From IMG/VR virus record IMGVR_UViG_3300045051_000281, positions 1 to 46,090 of that record: a DNA stretch of 46,090 nucleotides; one strand, written 5' to 3'. Shown in pieces: positions 15,539-22,000 of the stretch. Positions within the stretch are counted from its first letter, which is position 1, and each line of letters begins with the position of its first letter. The position numbers were made by a program, and so were the translations under genes. The notes beneath the pieces are model-generated. The model ran no database searches and was not told the origin of the DNA. It worked only from the letters and a program-made list of their open reading frames with translations. The DNA comes from a virus.

Positions 15539-16214
15539 GTGCTCCTCTCGCTAAGAACTCTTGAAACACGCTGGGCTGTGCCGCCACTGCCACATCAGCC
15601 CATTGGCCTCGATTCAGCCAGGTCGCAGGGTGGGGAATGAATTGCCCGTTGTCTTTGAGCCACTGAGGGGACAAGGTTTGTATCCGTAGGGCAGCTAATA
15701 GATCGTCGATCCTGGGGCGATCTTGTGCGTTCTGGAAGGCTTTGTGAGCAGCCTTCTTGCCGACACGCCGAGGATAGTTTTTCCAAAAGGTTTCAAACTC
15801 CCCTTCTTCACTCTTCTTCCCCTCTTCGGATTTAGGATAAGAAAGAGAAGAGGAGATTAGAGGAGAGGAGAGAAGAGAGACGTTTTGTACTGGTGCATTC
15901 GTATAGTCTTTGTCTAGACGAGGACTAGACGTATCGTAAGCATACAATAAACCACACGAAAGTAGACGAGAAAGATCAGGAGCGCGATCCAAACGCATTA
16001 CTTTTTTGAGATAAGTAGGGTCAGATGGAATTTTGTTGTTAGTACGACTCGCTAACACGAGGCAGGTCATGTATCGGCAGCGGTCTACTTCGTCCAAAAA
16101 GATGAAGGCTTCATCATCCAAAATGGAGTAATAGAGCTTAATCCATTTCGGGTCACGGTCTTTGTAATGCTGGTATTTTTCGAGATTCTTCACACCTAGA
16201 TACGTCATAGACAT
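15435..16214 (-). CDS. Replication initiator / replisome organiser
   Basis: 259 aa. The N-terminal 100 residues (YLGVKNLEKYQHYKDRDPKWIKLYYSILDD) look like the winged-helix DNA-binding part of phage replisome organisers. After a Ser-rich linker comes the typical C-terminal motif FWKNYPRRVGKKAAHKAF and, later, FIPHPATWLNRGQW, which is found in phage O-type replication proteins and helicase-loading partners. It would bind the origin and recruit the host helicase. The replication origin may lie in the Ser-rich linker DNA (about 15830-15930), which is A/G-strand biased, as in lambda O. Confidence 0.78.
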   Translation of the reverse strand: MSMTYLGVKNLEKYQHYKDRDPKWIKLYYSILDDEAFIFLDEVDRCRYMTCLVLASRTNNKIPSDPTYLKKVMRLDRAPDLSRLLSCGLLYAYDTSSPRLDKDYTNAPVQNVSLLSSPLISSSLSYPKSEEGKKSEEGEFETFWKNYPRRVGKKAAHKAFQNAQDRPRIDDLLAALRIQTLSPQWLKDNGQFIPHPATWLNRGQWADVAVAAQPSVFQEFLARGAHDDESTGVFEGVAFTDGAALGADVSHREYEPTEP

Positions 16215-16217
16215 CCC

Positions 16218-16595
16218 CTAAAATGAATAGCGCGCAATCTTGGACGGCTTGATTACTGCTGGTTTCTTGACAATTTTAGGGGGTTGAGGTGGGGGAATAG
16301 GCAGTTTGGCGCGCGCCTTCCTTTCGGCGCGTTCCTGAAGCAAACGGGCGGCTTCTTCGCGGCATTCCTGCTTTGGTTCAAAGGCTGGATCGAGGGATAA
16401 GGTGAGATATTTCGTGCGCCGAAAGAGACACAGTGAAAAGGCTCGTTTGGCGCGAAGATGATCGAATCCGGCTAACTTTTCGAGCCGCCTGACATCCTCG
16501 GCTGTACAATGTCGATAGGTGAGAATGGATGGATCGTGTCCAGCAAGAATCTGAAAGTCATGCTGTGCGGTGTGTTCAAACTTGAGCTTCGCCAT
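16218..16595 (-). CDS. Hypothetical protein at the head of the replication module
   Basis: 125 aa, start ATG 16595 behind GAGG. The N-terminal 90 residues are mixed helix, with a helical Arg/Glu segment (EEAARLLQERAERKARAK). The tail is Pro/Lys-rich (PIPPPQPPKIVKKPAV) and probably disordered. It is the first gene after the terminator-like hairpin at 16607-16646, so its expression depends on read-through. No family is recognised. Confidence 0.7.
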   Translation of the reverse strand: MAKLKFEHTAQHDFQILAGHDPSILTYRHCTAEDVRRLEKLAGFDHLRAKRAFSLCLFRRTKYLTLSLDPAFEPKQECREEAARLLQERAERKARAKLPIPPPQPPKIVKKPAVIKPSKIARYSF

Positions 16596-16606
16596 GTAGA
16601 CCTCAC

Positions 16607-16646
16607 AAAAGAAAGGCCCCCAGCGTGGTCTAGTACGCTGAGGGCC
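16607..16646 (-). terminator. Intrinsic terminator/attenuator before the replication genes
   Basis: On the minus strand, GGCCCTCAGCGT pairs with ACGCTGGGGGCC (one mismatch) around an 8-base loop, followed directly by TTTCTTTT. It lies only 12 bases before the start codon of the gene at 16595. There is thus no room for a promoter between them, and that gene must be reached by read-through. Confidence 0.8.
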
Positions 16647-16698
16647 TTCTATGATCTAGTTCGCCAACGTGGAGGATGTGGGGAACCGGATACATCAT
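16630..16698 (-). CDS. Possible leader peptide, 22 aa
   Basis: ATG 16698 opens a 22-codon frame ending with TAG at 16630-16632, inside the loop of the terminator hairpin. The 3' part of the frame forms the first arm of that hairpin. GAGG lies about 12 bases upstream of the ATG. This is the layout of an attenuator leader, where a ribosome on the ORF would block the terminator. Coding is inferred from layout only. Confidence 0.4.
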   Translation of the reverse strand: MMYPVPHILHVGELDHRRPSAY

Positions 16699-16736
16699 AA
16701 AGTTGCTAGACCTCAACTCTTAAATATGTCTGCTGT

Positions 16737-16765
16737 TCTGTATCACACAACGCTCTACAGCGCAA
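16737..16765 (-). promoter_or_regulatory. Candidate promoter of the replication module
   Basis: On the minus strand, TTGCGC (16765-16760), a 17-bp spacer, then TACAGA (16742-16737) preceded by TGA (extended -10). Just upstream, the 10-mer ATGTAATACA (minus strand, 16782-16773) also occurs in the spacer of the regulator promoter at 26584-26612 and may be an operator. Confidence 0.45.
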
Positions 16766-16799
16766 TGACAAATGTATTACATGCCAGGCAAAAGGGGGG

Positions 16800-16877
16800 C
16801 TAGAGGCGTGTAATCCCCCAAATCACGGCAATGTTCAGCGCGACAATCGTTAGCATAATCATGGTTAAATCGCTCAT
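16800..16877 (-). CDS. 25-aa membrane peptide
   Basis: Start ATG 16877 behind AAAGGA. It is nearly all hydrophobic (TMIMLTIVALNIAVIWGI), a single membrane span with a final Arg-Leu. It is one of several one-helix membrane peptides in the early region. Function unknown. Confidence 0.55.
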   Translation of the reverse strand: MSDLTMIMLTIVALNIAVIWGITRL

Positions 16878-16888
16878 CGTTCATCCTT

Positions 16889-17071
16889 TCAATCAGGGTC
16901 TTTCACAGGTTGCCATTCGCCGGTCAATGTATCGACATCACTCAGCCCGTCATATCCGCACCTCCAGATGTCAGAGGGAGCGCAATACTGAACGATTTCA
17001 GGCACCGAATCAGCAGACTCTCGATACCAATACCATCCAGACTCTTTAGGCTTCTCATGTGTCCACATCAT
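16889..17071 (-). CDS. Small early protein, 60 aa
   Basis: Start ATG 17071 behind GGAGG. Trp- and Tyr-rich start (THEKPKESGWYWYRES), with a WQPV near the end. The beginning P-x-x-x-G-W-Y-W-Y is common in small phage and plasmid proteins of unknown role (DUF551-like pattern). No function assigned. Confidence 0.65.
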   Translation of the reverse strand: MMWTHEKPKESGWYWYRESADSVPEIVQYCAPSDIWRCGYDGLSDVDTLTGEWQPVKDPD

Positions 17072-17106
17072 TCCCCCTCCTCCCGTGCCCCCTGTGCCCC
17101 GCGTGC

Positions 17107-17277
17107 TTACTCTTGCGTCGCCGTTTGTGGATAATACCCTTCAATAATAATCGAGTACCCTTCTGTGGCTGTCCGGGGGTGGATCACCCCGATATTCCTG
17201 ACGGACTTCCCTTGCTTGCCGAGTTCATTGGCTCGCTTCACGAGGGCCAGCCATGCCTCTTGTTCTGTAAACATCAT
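17107..17277 (-). CDS. Small early protein, 56 aa
   Basis: Starts at ATG 17277 (GGAG upstream), overlapping the TGA of the previous gene. Helical N-terminus (TEQEAWLALVKRANELGKQG) and beta-type C-terminus (GYSIIIEGYYP). It is soluble, with no cysteines and no recognised family. Confidence 0.6.
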   Translation of the reverse strand: MMFTEQEAWLALVKRANELGKQGKSVRNIGVIHPRTATEGYSIIIEGYYPQTATQE

Positions 17278-17450
17278 TCACACTCCTGTATCGGCCCCTG
17301 TTTCTGTTCACTGAGCAGCACCACATTCCGCTGGTGGCAATCCCGCTCGTGCTGGGTGAGAAACACGGTGAACAACTCGCCGCTAAAGGCCAAGGTGAGC
17401 ACGGTGATGAGCAACCATGTCGCGGTCACGGGATCGATGCGGAGGATCAT
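17274..17450 (-). CDS. Small membrane protein, 58 aa
   Basis: One hydrophobic segment (TATWLLITVLTLAFSGELF) near the N-terminus, then a charged tail with two cysteines. It overlaps the next gene by four bases. It may be an early exclusion or membrane-modifying peptide; no sequence evidence beyond the membrane span. Confidence 0.6.
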   Translation of the reverse strand: MILRIDPVTATWLLITVLTLAFSGELFTVFLTQHERDCHQRNVVLLSEQKQGPIQECE

Positions 17451-17453
17451 GGG

Positions 17454-17618
17454 TTACCCCTTCCTCTGTTGCGCTTTTCTTGCCATCTTATCCCTGTGCA
17501 AAATCATCATGTATTCTAGGGATTCACGTAATTCACCTTCCACCCAATCGGGCAGATTGGCGTCATCAATCCAGGCAATCAGTCTGTCGGTTGCTTGTTG
17601 CGTTCTATCTTCCATCAT
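17454..17618 (-). CDS. Small early protein, 54 aa
   Basis: ATG 17618 overlaps the stop of the coiled-coil gene (ATGA). Acidic and helical (DRLIAWIDDANLPDWVEGEL) with a basic end (KMARKAQQRKG). Function unknown. Confidence 0.6.
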   Translation of the reverse strand: MMEDRTQQATDRLIAWIDDANLPDWVEGELRESLEYMMILHRDKMARKAQQRKG

Positions 17619-18208
17619 GCCTCCCCCTCCAACTCTTTTACCCGTGCCTCCGCCTGCTCCGCTCGTTGCACGGCGGCATCACGTTCGGCTTTCCGGTCGT
17701 CATGTTGCTGACCCACAATCTTGAAGCTGTGCCGATAACCTCTGATCGTGGCTTCCTGTCGTGCGATGACCGCCTCCCGCGCCGCGAGGGTGGCCTGAAG
17801 CTGGGCATCGGCGGCAACCTGCTTGGCATCGACAATGCGCTGACGATCCGCCAGCCATTCCTCAATCGTATGCTCTGGGGTCCAATGGGCATATTTGTCG
17901 AGCCGATCTTTCATTGACTCGATTTCCTGCGCCTGCTGCGTGATGGCGAGGCGAAGGGCGGCGTCGTGAGCCAATAAATTCTCTTCTAGCCCATGCAATT
18001 CGGCATCATAGGCAAACTGACGATCAAGCGTCTTTGAGGTTTCGCGGTATCGCTGCCGAGCAATGGACGCCTCCTGATGCCTATACATCCATTCTTTTAC
18101 TTGTTCCCTGGTCAACGGGCTGGGCGTGGGCTGTCGCATAGCAGGACACGCGCAACCGTCATCTGTAACGACGTCTCCACAGTTCAGGCATCGTTCTATG
18201 TCACTCAT
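17615..18208 (-). CDS. Coiled-coil protein with N-terminal zinc-binding cysteines
   Basis: 197 aa from ATG 18208 (GGGAGG upstream; an earlier frame start lacks a ribosome site). The first 30 residues hold CLNC and CACP pairs, a small zinc site. The rest is a long helix with heptad-like repeats (about 45-197: AERDAAVQRAEQAEARVKEL at the end), predicting an extended coiled coil. Such proteins occur in many early phage regions; the role is not known. Confidence 0.65.
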   Translation of the reverse strand: MSDIERCLNCGDVVTDDGCACPAMRQPTPSPLTREQVKEWMYRHQEASIARQRYRETSKTLDRQFAYDAELHGLEENLLAHDAALRLAITQQAQEIESMKDRLDKYAHWTPEHTIEEWLADRQRIVDAKQVAADAQLQATLAAREAVIARQEATIRGYRHSFKIVGQQHDDRKAERDAAVQRAEQAEARVKELEGEA

Positions 18209-18473
18209 CTCCCCCTCCCTTCGTGTGGCCCTTTGGCAGCGTTTCATTCAGCCATGCCAGGTCAAAGGCGGTCGCGGCTTCTGCCGGGGTATTCCCGAAC
18301 CCACACACCCCCTCTTGCAGGTTAGACCCCAGCAGCGCACACCATTGGTCACCGTCAGGATAGAGTTTTGGCCGGAGAAGCATAAACGGACGCTTCTTCT
18401 CCAACTCAACAGACTCCGCGATCAGCGCATTATTAAATTGCTGATTCAGAATGCCTTGCTCAGTTGCATACAT
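18201..18473 (-). CDS. Hypothetical protein, 90 aa
   Basis: Mixed alpha/beta, with a central GDQWCALLGSNLQEGVCGFG followed by helix TPAEAATAFDLAWLNETL. This strand-strand-helix with 'G...P..A..DF...W' is a frequent small phage family of unknown function. It overlaps both neighbours by one to eight bases. Confidence 0.68.
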   Translation of the reverse strand: MYATEQGILNQQFNNALIAESVELEKKRPFMLLRPKLYPDGDQWCALLGSNLQEGVCGFGNTPAEAATAFDLAWLNETLPKGHTKGGGDE

Positions 18474-18718
18474 TAGCTGCCTCCCTTCGTGTGGCCCTCA
18501 AGCTGGGTGAGGAGGCGTTGAGCTTCCTTATATGACTCCCAATGCTCATTGAAATCTGACGCCATACAATCATTCACTAGAGCCTTCAACCCCTCCACCA
18601 CCTCCGTCAGCGCGGCGAGTTCGATGACGGGGATAGCCTTGGACGTACCTGGAAAACTCGCAGCCATAATGTCGCTCTCGCACAGATAGCTTCCCTTAAC
18701 CCATTTCACCGGGATCAT
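18473..18718 (-). CDS. Hypothetical protein, 81 aa
   Basis: Start ATG 18718 behind GGAGG. The N-terminal strand is followed by two helices (VIELAALTEVVEGLKALVND, then YKEAQRLLTQLEGHTKGG). The end EGHTKGG is nearly the same as the KGHTKGGGD end of the next gene, suggesting a short local duplication. Function unknown. Confidence 0.62.
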   Translation of the reverse strand: MIPVKWVKGSYLCESDIMAASFPGTSKAIPVIELAALTEVVEGLKALVNDCMASDFNEHWESYKEAQRLLTQLEGHTKGGS

Positions 18719-18915
18719 GGCTTGGCCTCCTTGCATCCGCACATCGGCTCACTTGTGAATTGGTGCAACGTCATTCTGTGACAGACAGGGCATTGTCCAG
18801 CCCCAGGACCCGCTTGTTCTTCTGGCGTACAAGGGGTGCGCTGCCGACTGTCCCGCACTTCAAAGTAGTTCTCTCGCTGGCGCGAATCAGCCCAGCACTT
18901 TTCACAAGCACTCAT
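18715..18915 (-). CDS. Zinc-ribbon-like early protein, 66 aa
   Basis: Start ATG 18915 behind GGAGG; ATGA overlap with the following gene. Cysteine pairs CEKC (N-terminus) and CPVC with later MCGC give four or more zinc ligands, a rubredoxin/zinc-ribbon layout. Probably a small DNA- or protein-binding factor. Confidence 0.65.
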   Translation of the reverse strand: MSACEKCWADSRQRENYFEVRDSRQRTPCTPEEQAGPGAGQCPVCHRMTLHQFTSEPMCGCKEAKP

Positions 18916-18949
18916 CGCACTCCTCCTTGTGGGGGCCTGCCCCGTGTGG

Positions 18950-19066
18950 TTACTCTTGCTGAATCGCAGCAATCACCCCAATAATCAAGAACCCTAGCCC
19001 TGGATGAATCATAAAGCCCCCGACGACACAGAGCAGGAGGCCGATCATATTGACGTAGGCGATCAT
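18950..19066 (-). CDS. 38-aa membrane peptide
   Basis: Start ATG 19066 overlapping the TGA of the gene before. Two short hydrophobic stretches (MIGLLLCVVGGFMIH and GLGFLIIGVIAAIQ) form either one long or two short membrane spans. Function unknown. Confidence 0.55.
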   Translation of the reverse strand: MIAYVNMIGLLLCVVGGFMIHPGLGFLIIGVIAAIQQE

Positions 19067-19281
19067 TGTTTCCTCTTCCCCAGCGCGGCGAGGAGGTCGT
19101 CACAGGCGTACCGACAACCGAGCTGGATGTTCAGCTCGTCACCGCTCCCGCATTTCTTAGCGTTTGCATTTCGTCGATACAGCTTCACCAGCCGCACAAA
19201 CGCCGCGTGCTGCCTCCGCAACAGTTTCACTGCCTGCTTCCCGTCATCCTCGTTGTGCCACAGGTACGTTTCGCCTTTCAT
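19063..19281 (-). CDS. Small basic early protein, 72 aa
   Basis: Helical and basic (KQAVKLLRRQHAAFVRLVKL), ending in KRKQ, with two cysteines. It could bind nucleic acid. Start ATG 19281 lies two bases before the stop of the next upstream gene. Confidence 0.6.
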   Translation of the reverse strand: MKGETYLWHNEDDGKQAVKLLRRQHAAFVRLVKLYRRNANAKKCGSGDELNIQLGCRYACDDLLAALGKRKQ

Positions 19282-19282
19282 A

Positions 19283-19423
19283 TTATGGCCTCCTCCACTT
19301 CCTGACCATCCACAGGCTGAGCCCCACGCTCAGCACCAAACAGCCCACCACCGCCACCAACGGCACCCAATCCGGCTGCGAAAACTGATGCGAGAGCACC
19401 GCACTGATCGTATTGAAGTCCAT
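19283..19423 (-). CDS. 46-aa membrane peptide
   Basis: One hydrophobic span (VPLVAVVGCLVLSVGLSLWM) followed by a basic end (RKWRRP). ATG 19423 has no strong ribosome site, so this is a moderate call. It is another of the early one-helix membrane peptides. Confidence 0.5.
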   Translation of the reverse strand: MDFNTISAVLSHQFSQPDWVPLVAVVGCLVLSVGLSLWMVRKWRRP

Positions 19424-19439
19424 GATAAAGCCTCCCGTG

Positions 19440-19811
19440 TTACACGCACTCCTGTTCGCCCGCTAAATGGGCAAGATCATTGCCAGTCACGATATGCCGC
19501 TTCAGTTCGTACTTCTTTCGGGTTCCTTTTTTACCACGGATTGCCCACCCCCACACCTCTATTTTGTTGCCGGTCGTGATCCATTTCCAGGCTGTTGGGA
19601 GCGCATGAATCTTCTGTATGCGTGACTTCATGTTGCCGGTGGTCGTGGTCTGAATCAGCACCAGCACATGCCCCTCCTTCATGCAGAGCAAGTCCCCGAA
19701 CCCGAACAAGTCCTGGCGTATCTTCGCCCACGGATTCCACTTCTCGACTATTGCCACCTGATACCCCATCGACTCCGCATGGGCCTTGCTGCGCTGCGTT
19801 GGACTGCTCAT
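19440..19811 (-). CDS. Candidate PD-(D/E)XK-type nuclease
   Basis: 123 aa from ATG 19811 (GGAG upstream). The pattern RSKAHAESMGYQVAIVEKWN, FGFGDLL, then VLVLIQTTT and KSRIQKI resembles small restriction-fold (VRR-NUC or resolvase-like) proteins: an N-terminal helix with a Glu, an Asp in GD, a strand ending in Q instead of ExK, and a later Lys. It lies about 0.6 kb downstream of the Bet annealase and could be its partner nuclease or a resolvase. The catalytic assignment is tentative. Confidence 0.55.
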   Translation of the reverse strand: MSSPTQRSKAHAESMGYQVAIVEKWNPWAKIRQDLFGFGDLLCMKEGHVLVLIQTTTTGNMKSRIQKIHALPTAWKWITTGNKIEVWGWAIRGKKGTRKKYELKRHIVTGNDLAHLAGEQECV

Positions 19812-20082
19812 TCCGTTGCTCCTTTTCTTTGGCTCGCCTGACCCGTTGATAGCCACGCTGCCTGTCCCGGTAGCGTTTGCTGCGTTCCTGATCGCTCAGT
19901 TCTGAGCGCTTGCGGCTGTGCCAACAGGACAGGCAATAGCCGTTGAACTCAGGCAGCATGCGACAATCGGCGGTGCTGCACTTGACGGTGATGAGGACTA
20001 AATGAGGGTCCCAGGAACAGTTGATACATGACCATTGCCCATGTTGTTCAATGACTAGGCCTTGACAGCGGGAACAGCGCAT
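19531..20082 (-). CDS. Zinc-finger/basic protein overlapping the nuclease gene
   Basis: 183 aa. TGGAGG precedes ATG 20082. The first 60 residues carry CSRC, CINC, CSTADC and CLSC cysteines (two zinc sites), followed by a basic helix (DQERSKRYRDRQRGYQRVRR). The last 90 residues lie over the nuclease gene in another frame and have a low-complexity Gly/Asp/Val composition expected of shadow translation. The functional part is therefore probably the first 90 residues, and the long 3' overlap may be due to a lost stop. Confidence 0.55.
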   Translation of the reverse strand: MRCSRCQGLVIEQHGQWSCINCSWDPHLVLITVKCSTADCRMLPEFNGYCLSCWHSRKRSELSDQERSKRYRDRQRGYQRVRRAKEKEQRNEQSNAAQQGPCGVDGVSGGNSREVESVGEDTPGLVRVRGLALHEGGACAGADSDHDHRQHEVTHTEDSCAPNSLEMDHDRQQNRGVGVGNPW

Positions 20083-20095
20083 AAGTCCTCCATTT

Positions 20096-20371
20096 TGGAG
20101 CCGGTGGGCAACCTCGTTGCCGAGCTTCTGGATTTACTCTATTGACCAGTCTCACCGGCACTTACCCTGTCAGGCGGGGGCTACCTCTAACCCCCGCCCC
20201 GTCACCTGCTTCGTGCAGACAGGCAACACCCCGCTGGTTTCAATGGTTCACCAGCAACCAGAATGGTGGATCAGGACCGGAATCGAACCGGCGTACAAGC
20301 GCATCCTCACAGATGTTTGGCCTGTCACGAGATCCATCTTCCCGCTGTGAGACGGGTTTCTCGCCTGATCC
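20096..20371 (-). ncRNA. Structured RNA region between bet and the zinc-finger gene
   Basis: A 276-bp stretch with no ORF on the coding strand and dense inverted repeats. Minus-strand order: a tRNA-like element (20371-20264), a hairpin with arms GCTGGT/ACCAGC, a stem CCTGTC/GACAGG that encloses hairpins CTGC-ACGAA-GCAG and GGCGGGGG/CCCCCGCC, then a 64-nt three-way junction at 20159-20096. That junction has a 7-bp closing stem (GCCGGTG/CACCGGC), a CTGG/CCAG hairpin, a CTCG-GCAA-CGAG tetraloop and a terminal T-CCA. It may be one composite RNA or several decayed tRNAs. The role is unknown. Confidence 0.55.
20264..20371 (-). ncRNA. tRNA-like element with encoded CCA
   Basis: Acceptor-like ends GGATCAGG and CCTGATCC pair over 8 bp, followed by an A discriminator and an encoded CCA. 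The T-arm is canonical, with CCGG stems around TTCGATT. The body is not canonical: a GCGAGA/TCTCGT stem holds a 28-base loop with its own CCCG/CGGG hairpin. The anticodon-like arm ACAGG/TCTGT has loop CCAAACA, lacking U33. At 108 nt it is longer than normal tRNAs. It is therefore called tRNA-like and not given an amino acid. Confidence 0.55.
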
Positions 20372-20376
20372 ATTCG

Positions 20377-21336
20377 TTACTTCTGTTCCTCAAATGCCAT
20401 TACGTCCTGCTTTTGTCTGCGGTCTATCTCATTGATAGCAGCCATCCTATAATCATCTCGGCTGATGTTGGTGCAAGCCCACGATAAATACTCTAGGGGG
20501 ATCTCCTCAATTGGCGTCCCCTTCCACTTACTCCCCATATTCCAGATGAACGGCTTGACATCATCGGTAGGCGGCTGCATGCGCGCCAACTGACTCTTGC
20601 CAAGCAACTGCTCAAGTCCATCACCTTCCTCTTCCTGCCGCGCTGGTTCCTGCATCTCCTGCACTTTCTTTGAAGCGGTAAGAATCTCAGCTTGTGAGAA
20701 TCCCATTGGCCCCTGCATCTCCTTGGCGAGTTCGGCAATCTTCGCCTGGGCTACTTGCTTGAATTGTGGGTTTTGCCGTACTTGTATCTGCGGTTCATTG
20801 TCCGCCTGCATCATTTCTTCATGCGTGTACACGCCGCTCAGTTCAGCCGGGAAGGCTTTACGCAAGGCCAACGCTTCAGCACACTTGCCGAGCATGAGGA
20901 ATGGCATCTTGAGCCACATGCTCGTCGGTTGGTTCTGCCGGTTCTTCTGCACGTATTCCCCCCACCGTGCCGAGGCTGAGAACTTACACGGCACCCCGTC
21001 AACCATCTTCGTCACAGTCACGCTGGCAACTTCCGGCAACCCGTCAGCACTCACCATGAAAGACGGCTCATCGCTTCCCGCGTACTTGCCGGTGCGATCC
21101 GCAATCAGCCGATAGCCGTCAATGCCGGTCTGAAAGCTCATCACCTCACGGTTGTCGGTATTGCTCCATCGCTTAATCGCGTAGACCTGCTTCATTAGGG
21201 GGTCTAGTCCTGTCCGTTTGCAGGCATGTAAGAACAACTCCAATTCAAGATCCGTCGCCCCCTTCGCCACCGTCTGCTTAATGAGTTCAATCTTTTCCCT
21301 GCTCAAATCTGTTGCTACTGCGACTTCTGTTGACAT
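20377..21336 (-). CDS. bet: Phage recombination protein Bet (single-strand annealase) with C-terminal DUF3820-like domain
   Basis: 319 aa. Residues 1-200 match the Bet/RecT-Redbeta type: an ELELFLHACKRTGLDPLMKQ helix, then SFQTGIDGYRLIADRTGKYAGSD, then SMWLKMPFLMLGKCAEALALRKAFP. This protein anneals complementary single strands for recombination-dependent replication. Residues about 265-310 (WNMGSKWKGTPIEEIPLEYLSWA) resemble the small DUF3820 fold, an unusual extension for a Bet protein. No adjacent lambda exo-like gene is seen; the nuclease candidate at 19440 is the only possible partner. Confidence 0.9.
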   Translation of the reverse strand: MSTEVAVATDLSREKIELIKQTVAKGATDLELELFLHACKRTGLDPLMKQVYAIKRWSNTDNREVMSFQTGIDGYRLIADRTGKYAGSDEPSFMVSADGLPEVASVTVTKMVDGVPCKFSASARWGEYVQKNRQNQPTSMWLKMPFLMLGKCAEALALRKAFPAELSGVYTHEEMMQADNEPQIQVRQNPQFKQVAQAKIAELAKEMQGPMGFSQAEILTASKKVQEMQEPARQEEEGDGLEQLLGKSQLARMQPPTDDVKPFIWNMGSKWKGTPIEEIPLEYLSWACTNISRDDYRMAAINEIDRRQKQDVMAFEEQK

Positions 21337-21554
21337 GCAATTCTCCTTTTCGGCACCAGCCGATAGACAAACGGTTCAGTACGATAGCAGTCCACACACA
21401 GCTCCACGGTCATATACTCATCCAGAATCTTGCCGCACTTCCGGCAGGGGGTTTCCGCTCGGCAATGCCAGCACAGCCCCGACCAATGCCACGGCATCTC
21501 CACCGAACACATCGAGCAGTCGCTAGAACCTCGTATGCAGGGGTAAATCGCCAT
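21315..21554 (-). CDS. Zinc-ribbon early protein, 79 aa
   Basis: Start ATG 21554 behind GGAGG. Cysteines are spaced as three CxxC pairs (CSMC, CWHC, CRKC) plus CVDC, enough for two zinc sites. It overlaps the bet start by 22 bp, so both are in one transcript. Probably a nucleic-acid-binding accessory protein; no family named. Confidence 0.65.
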   Translation of the reverse strand: MAIYPCIRGSSDCSMCSVEMPWHWSGLCWHCRAETPCRKCGKILDEYMTVELCVDCYRTEPFVYRLVPKRRIACQQKSQ

Positions 21555-21555
21555 G

Positions 21556-21714
21556 TTAAATATCCTCCACTTCTCCACGAAGCTTAGAATCAGCTCGCCA
21601 TTCGGCATAAGCACTGGCACGCGATGTATCTTCCTCGTTTGCACATACTGGGCATTCATCATATTTATCCGAGTCCCAAGGATGTCCATGCAGGTCACAT
21701 CGCTCCATACTCAT
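21556..21714 (-). CDS. Small early protein with Cys/His cluster, 52 aa
   Basis: Start ATG 21714 overlaps the TGA of the gene before (ATGA). C6, H9 and H11 and CPVC could form a zinc site (RCDLHGHPWDSDKYDECPVC). The C-terminus is acidic. Function unknown. Confidence 0.58.
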   Translation of the reverse strand: MSMERCDLHGHPWDSDKYDECPVCANEEDTSRASAYAEWRADSKLRGEVEDI

Positions 21715-21986
21715 CAGCACCCTCCCCGTGTCGCTACGTCCGCCTTCCATTCCTGATAATCCATGCCAGCCTCTTTACAGGCCTTCACATCCTTCAACAC
21801 CATCGCGCTCGCAATCTCGCCTTTGTAGGCGTCGATCAGCGCAGCCCGTAAGTCCCTTTCGAGGAATAGGTAGGTGAACACATCGACCCAGCTATAATGA
21901 TTCAACACCGCCGACAGCTTAGAAAAGCCGCACTCCTCATCGGCTCGTTTAGCCAGGACTTCAATCATCTCTTCATCAGTGAGCAT
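21714..21986 (-). CDS. Hypothetical early protein, 90 aa
   Basis: Helical and acidic (LTDEEMIEVLAKRADEECG; YLFLERDLRAALIDAYKGE). Soluble, with no membrane segment. It has clear overlap coupling with the next gene. No family recognised. Confidence 0.65.
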   Translation of the reverse strand: MLTDEEMIEVLAKRADEECGFSKLSAVLNHYSWVDVFTYLFLERDLRAALIDAYKGEIASAMVLKDVKACKEAGMDYQEWKADVATRGGC

Positions 21987-22000
21987 CGCTACCTCTCAAA

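Noticed and set aside
20264-20371. Calling a standard tRNA with a named amino acid
   Set aside because: The acceptor, CCA and T-arm fit, but the D-arm is oversized, the anticodon-like loop lacks U33 and the length is 108 nt. Only a tRNA-like element is reported.
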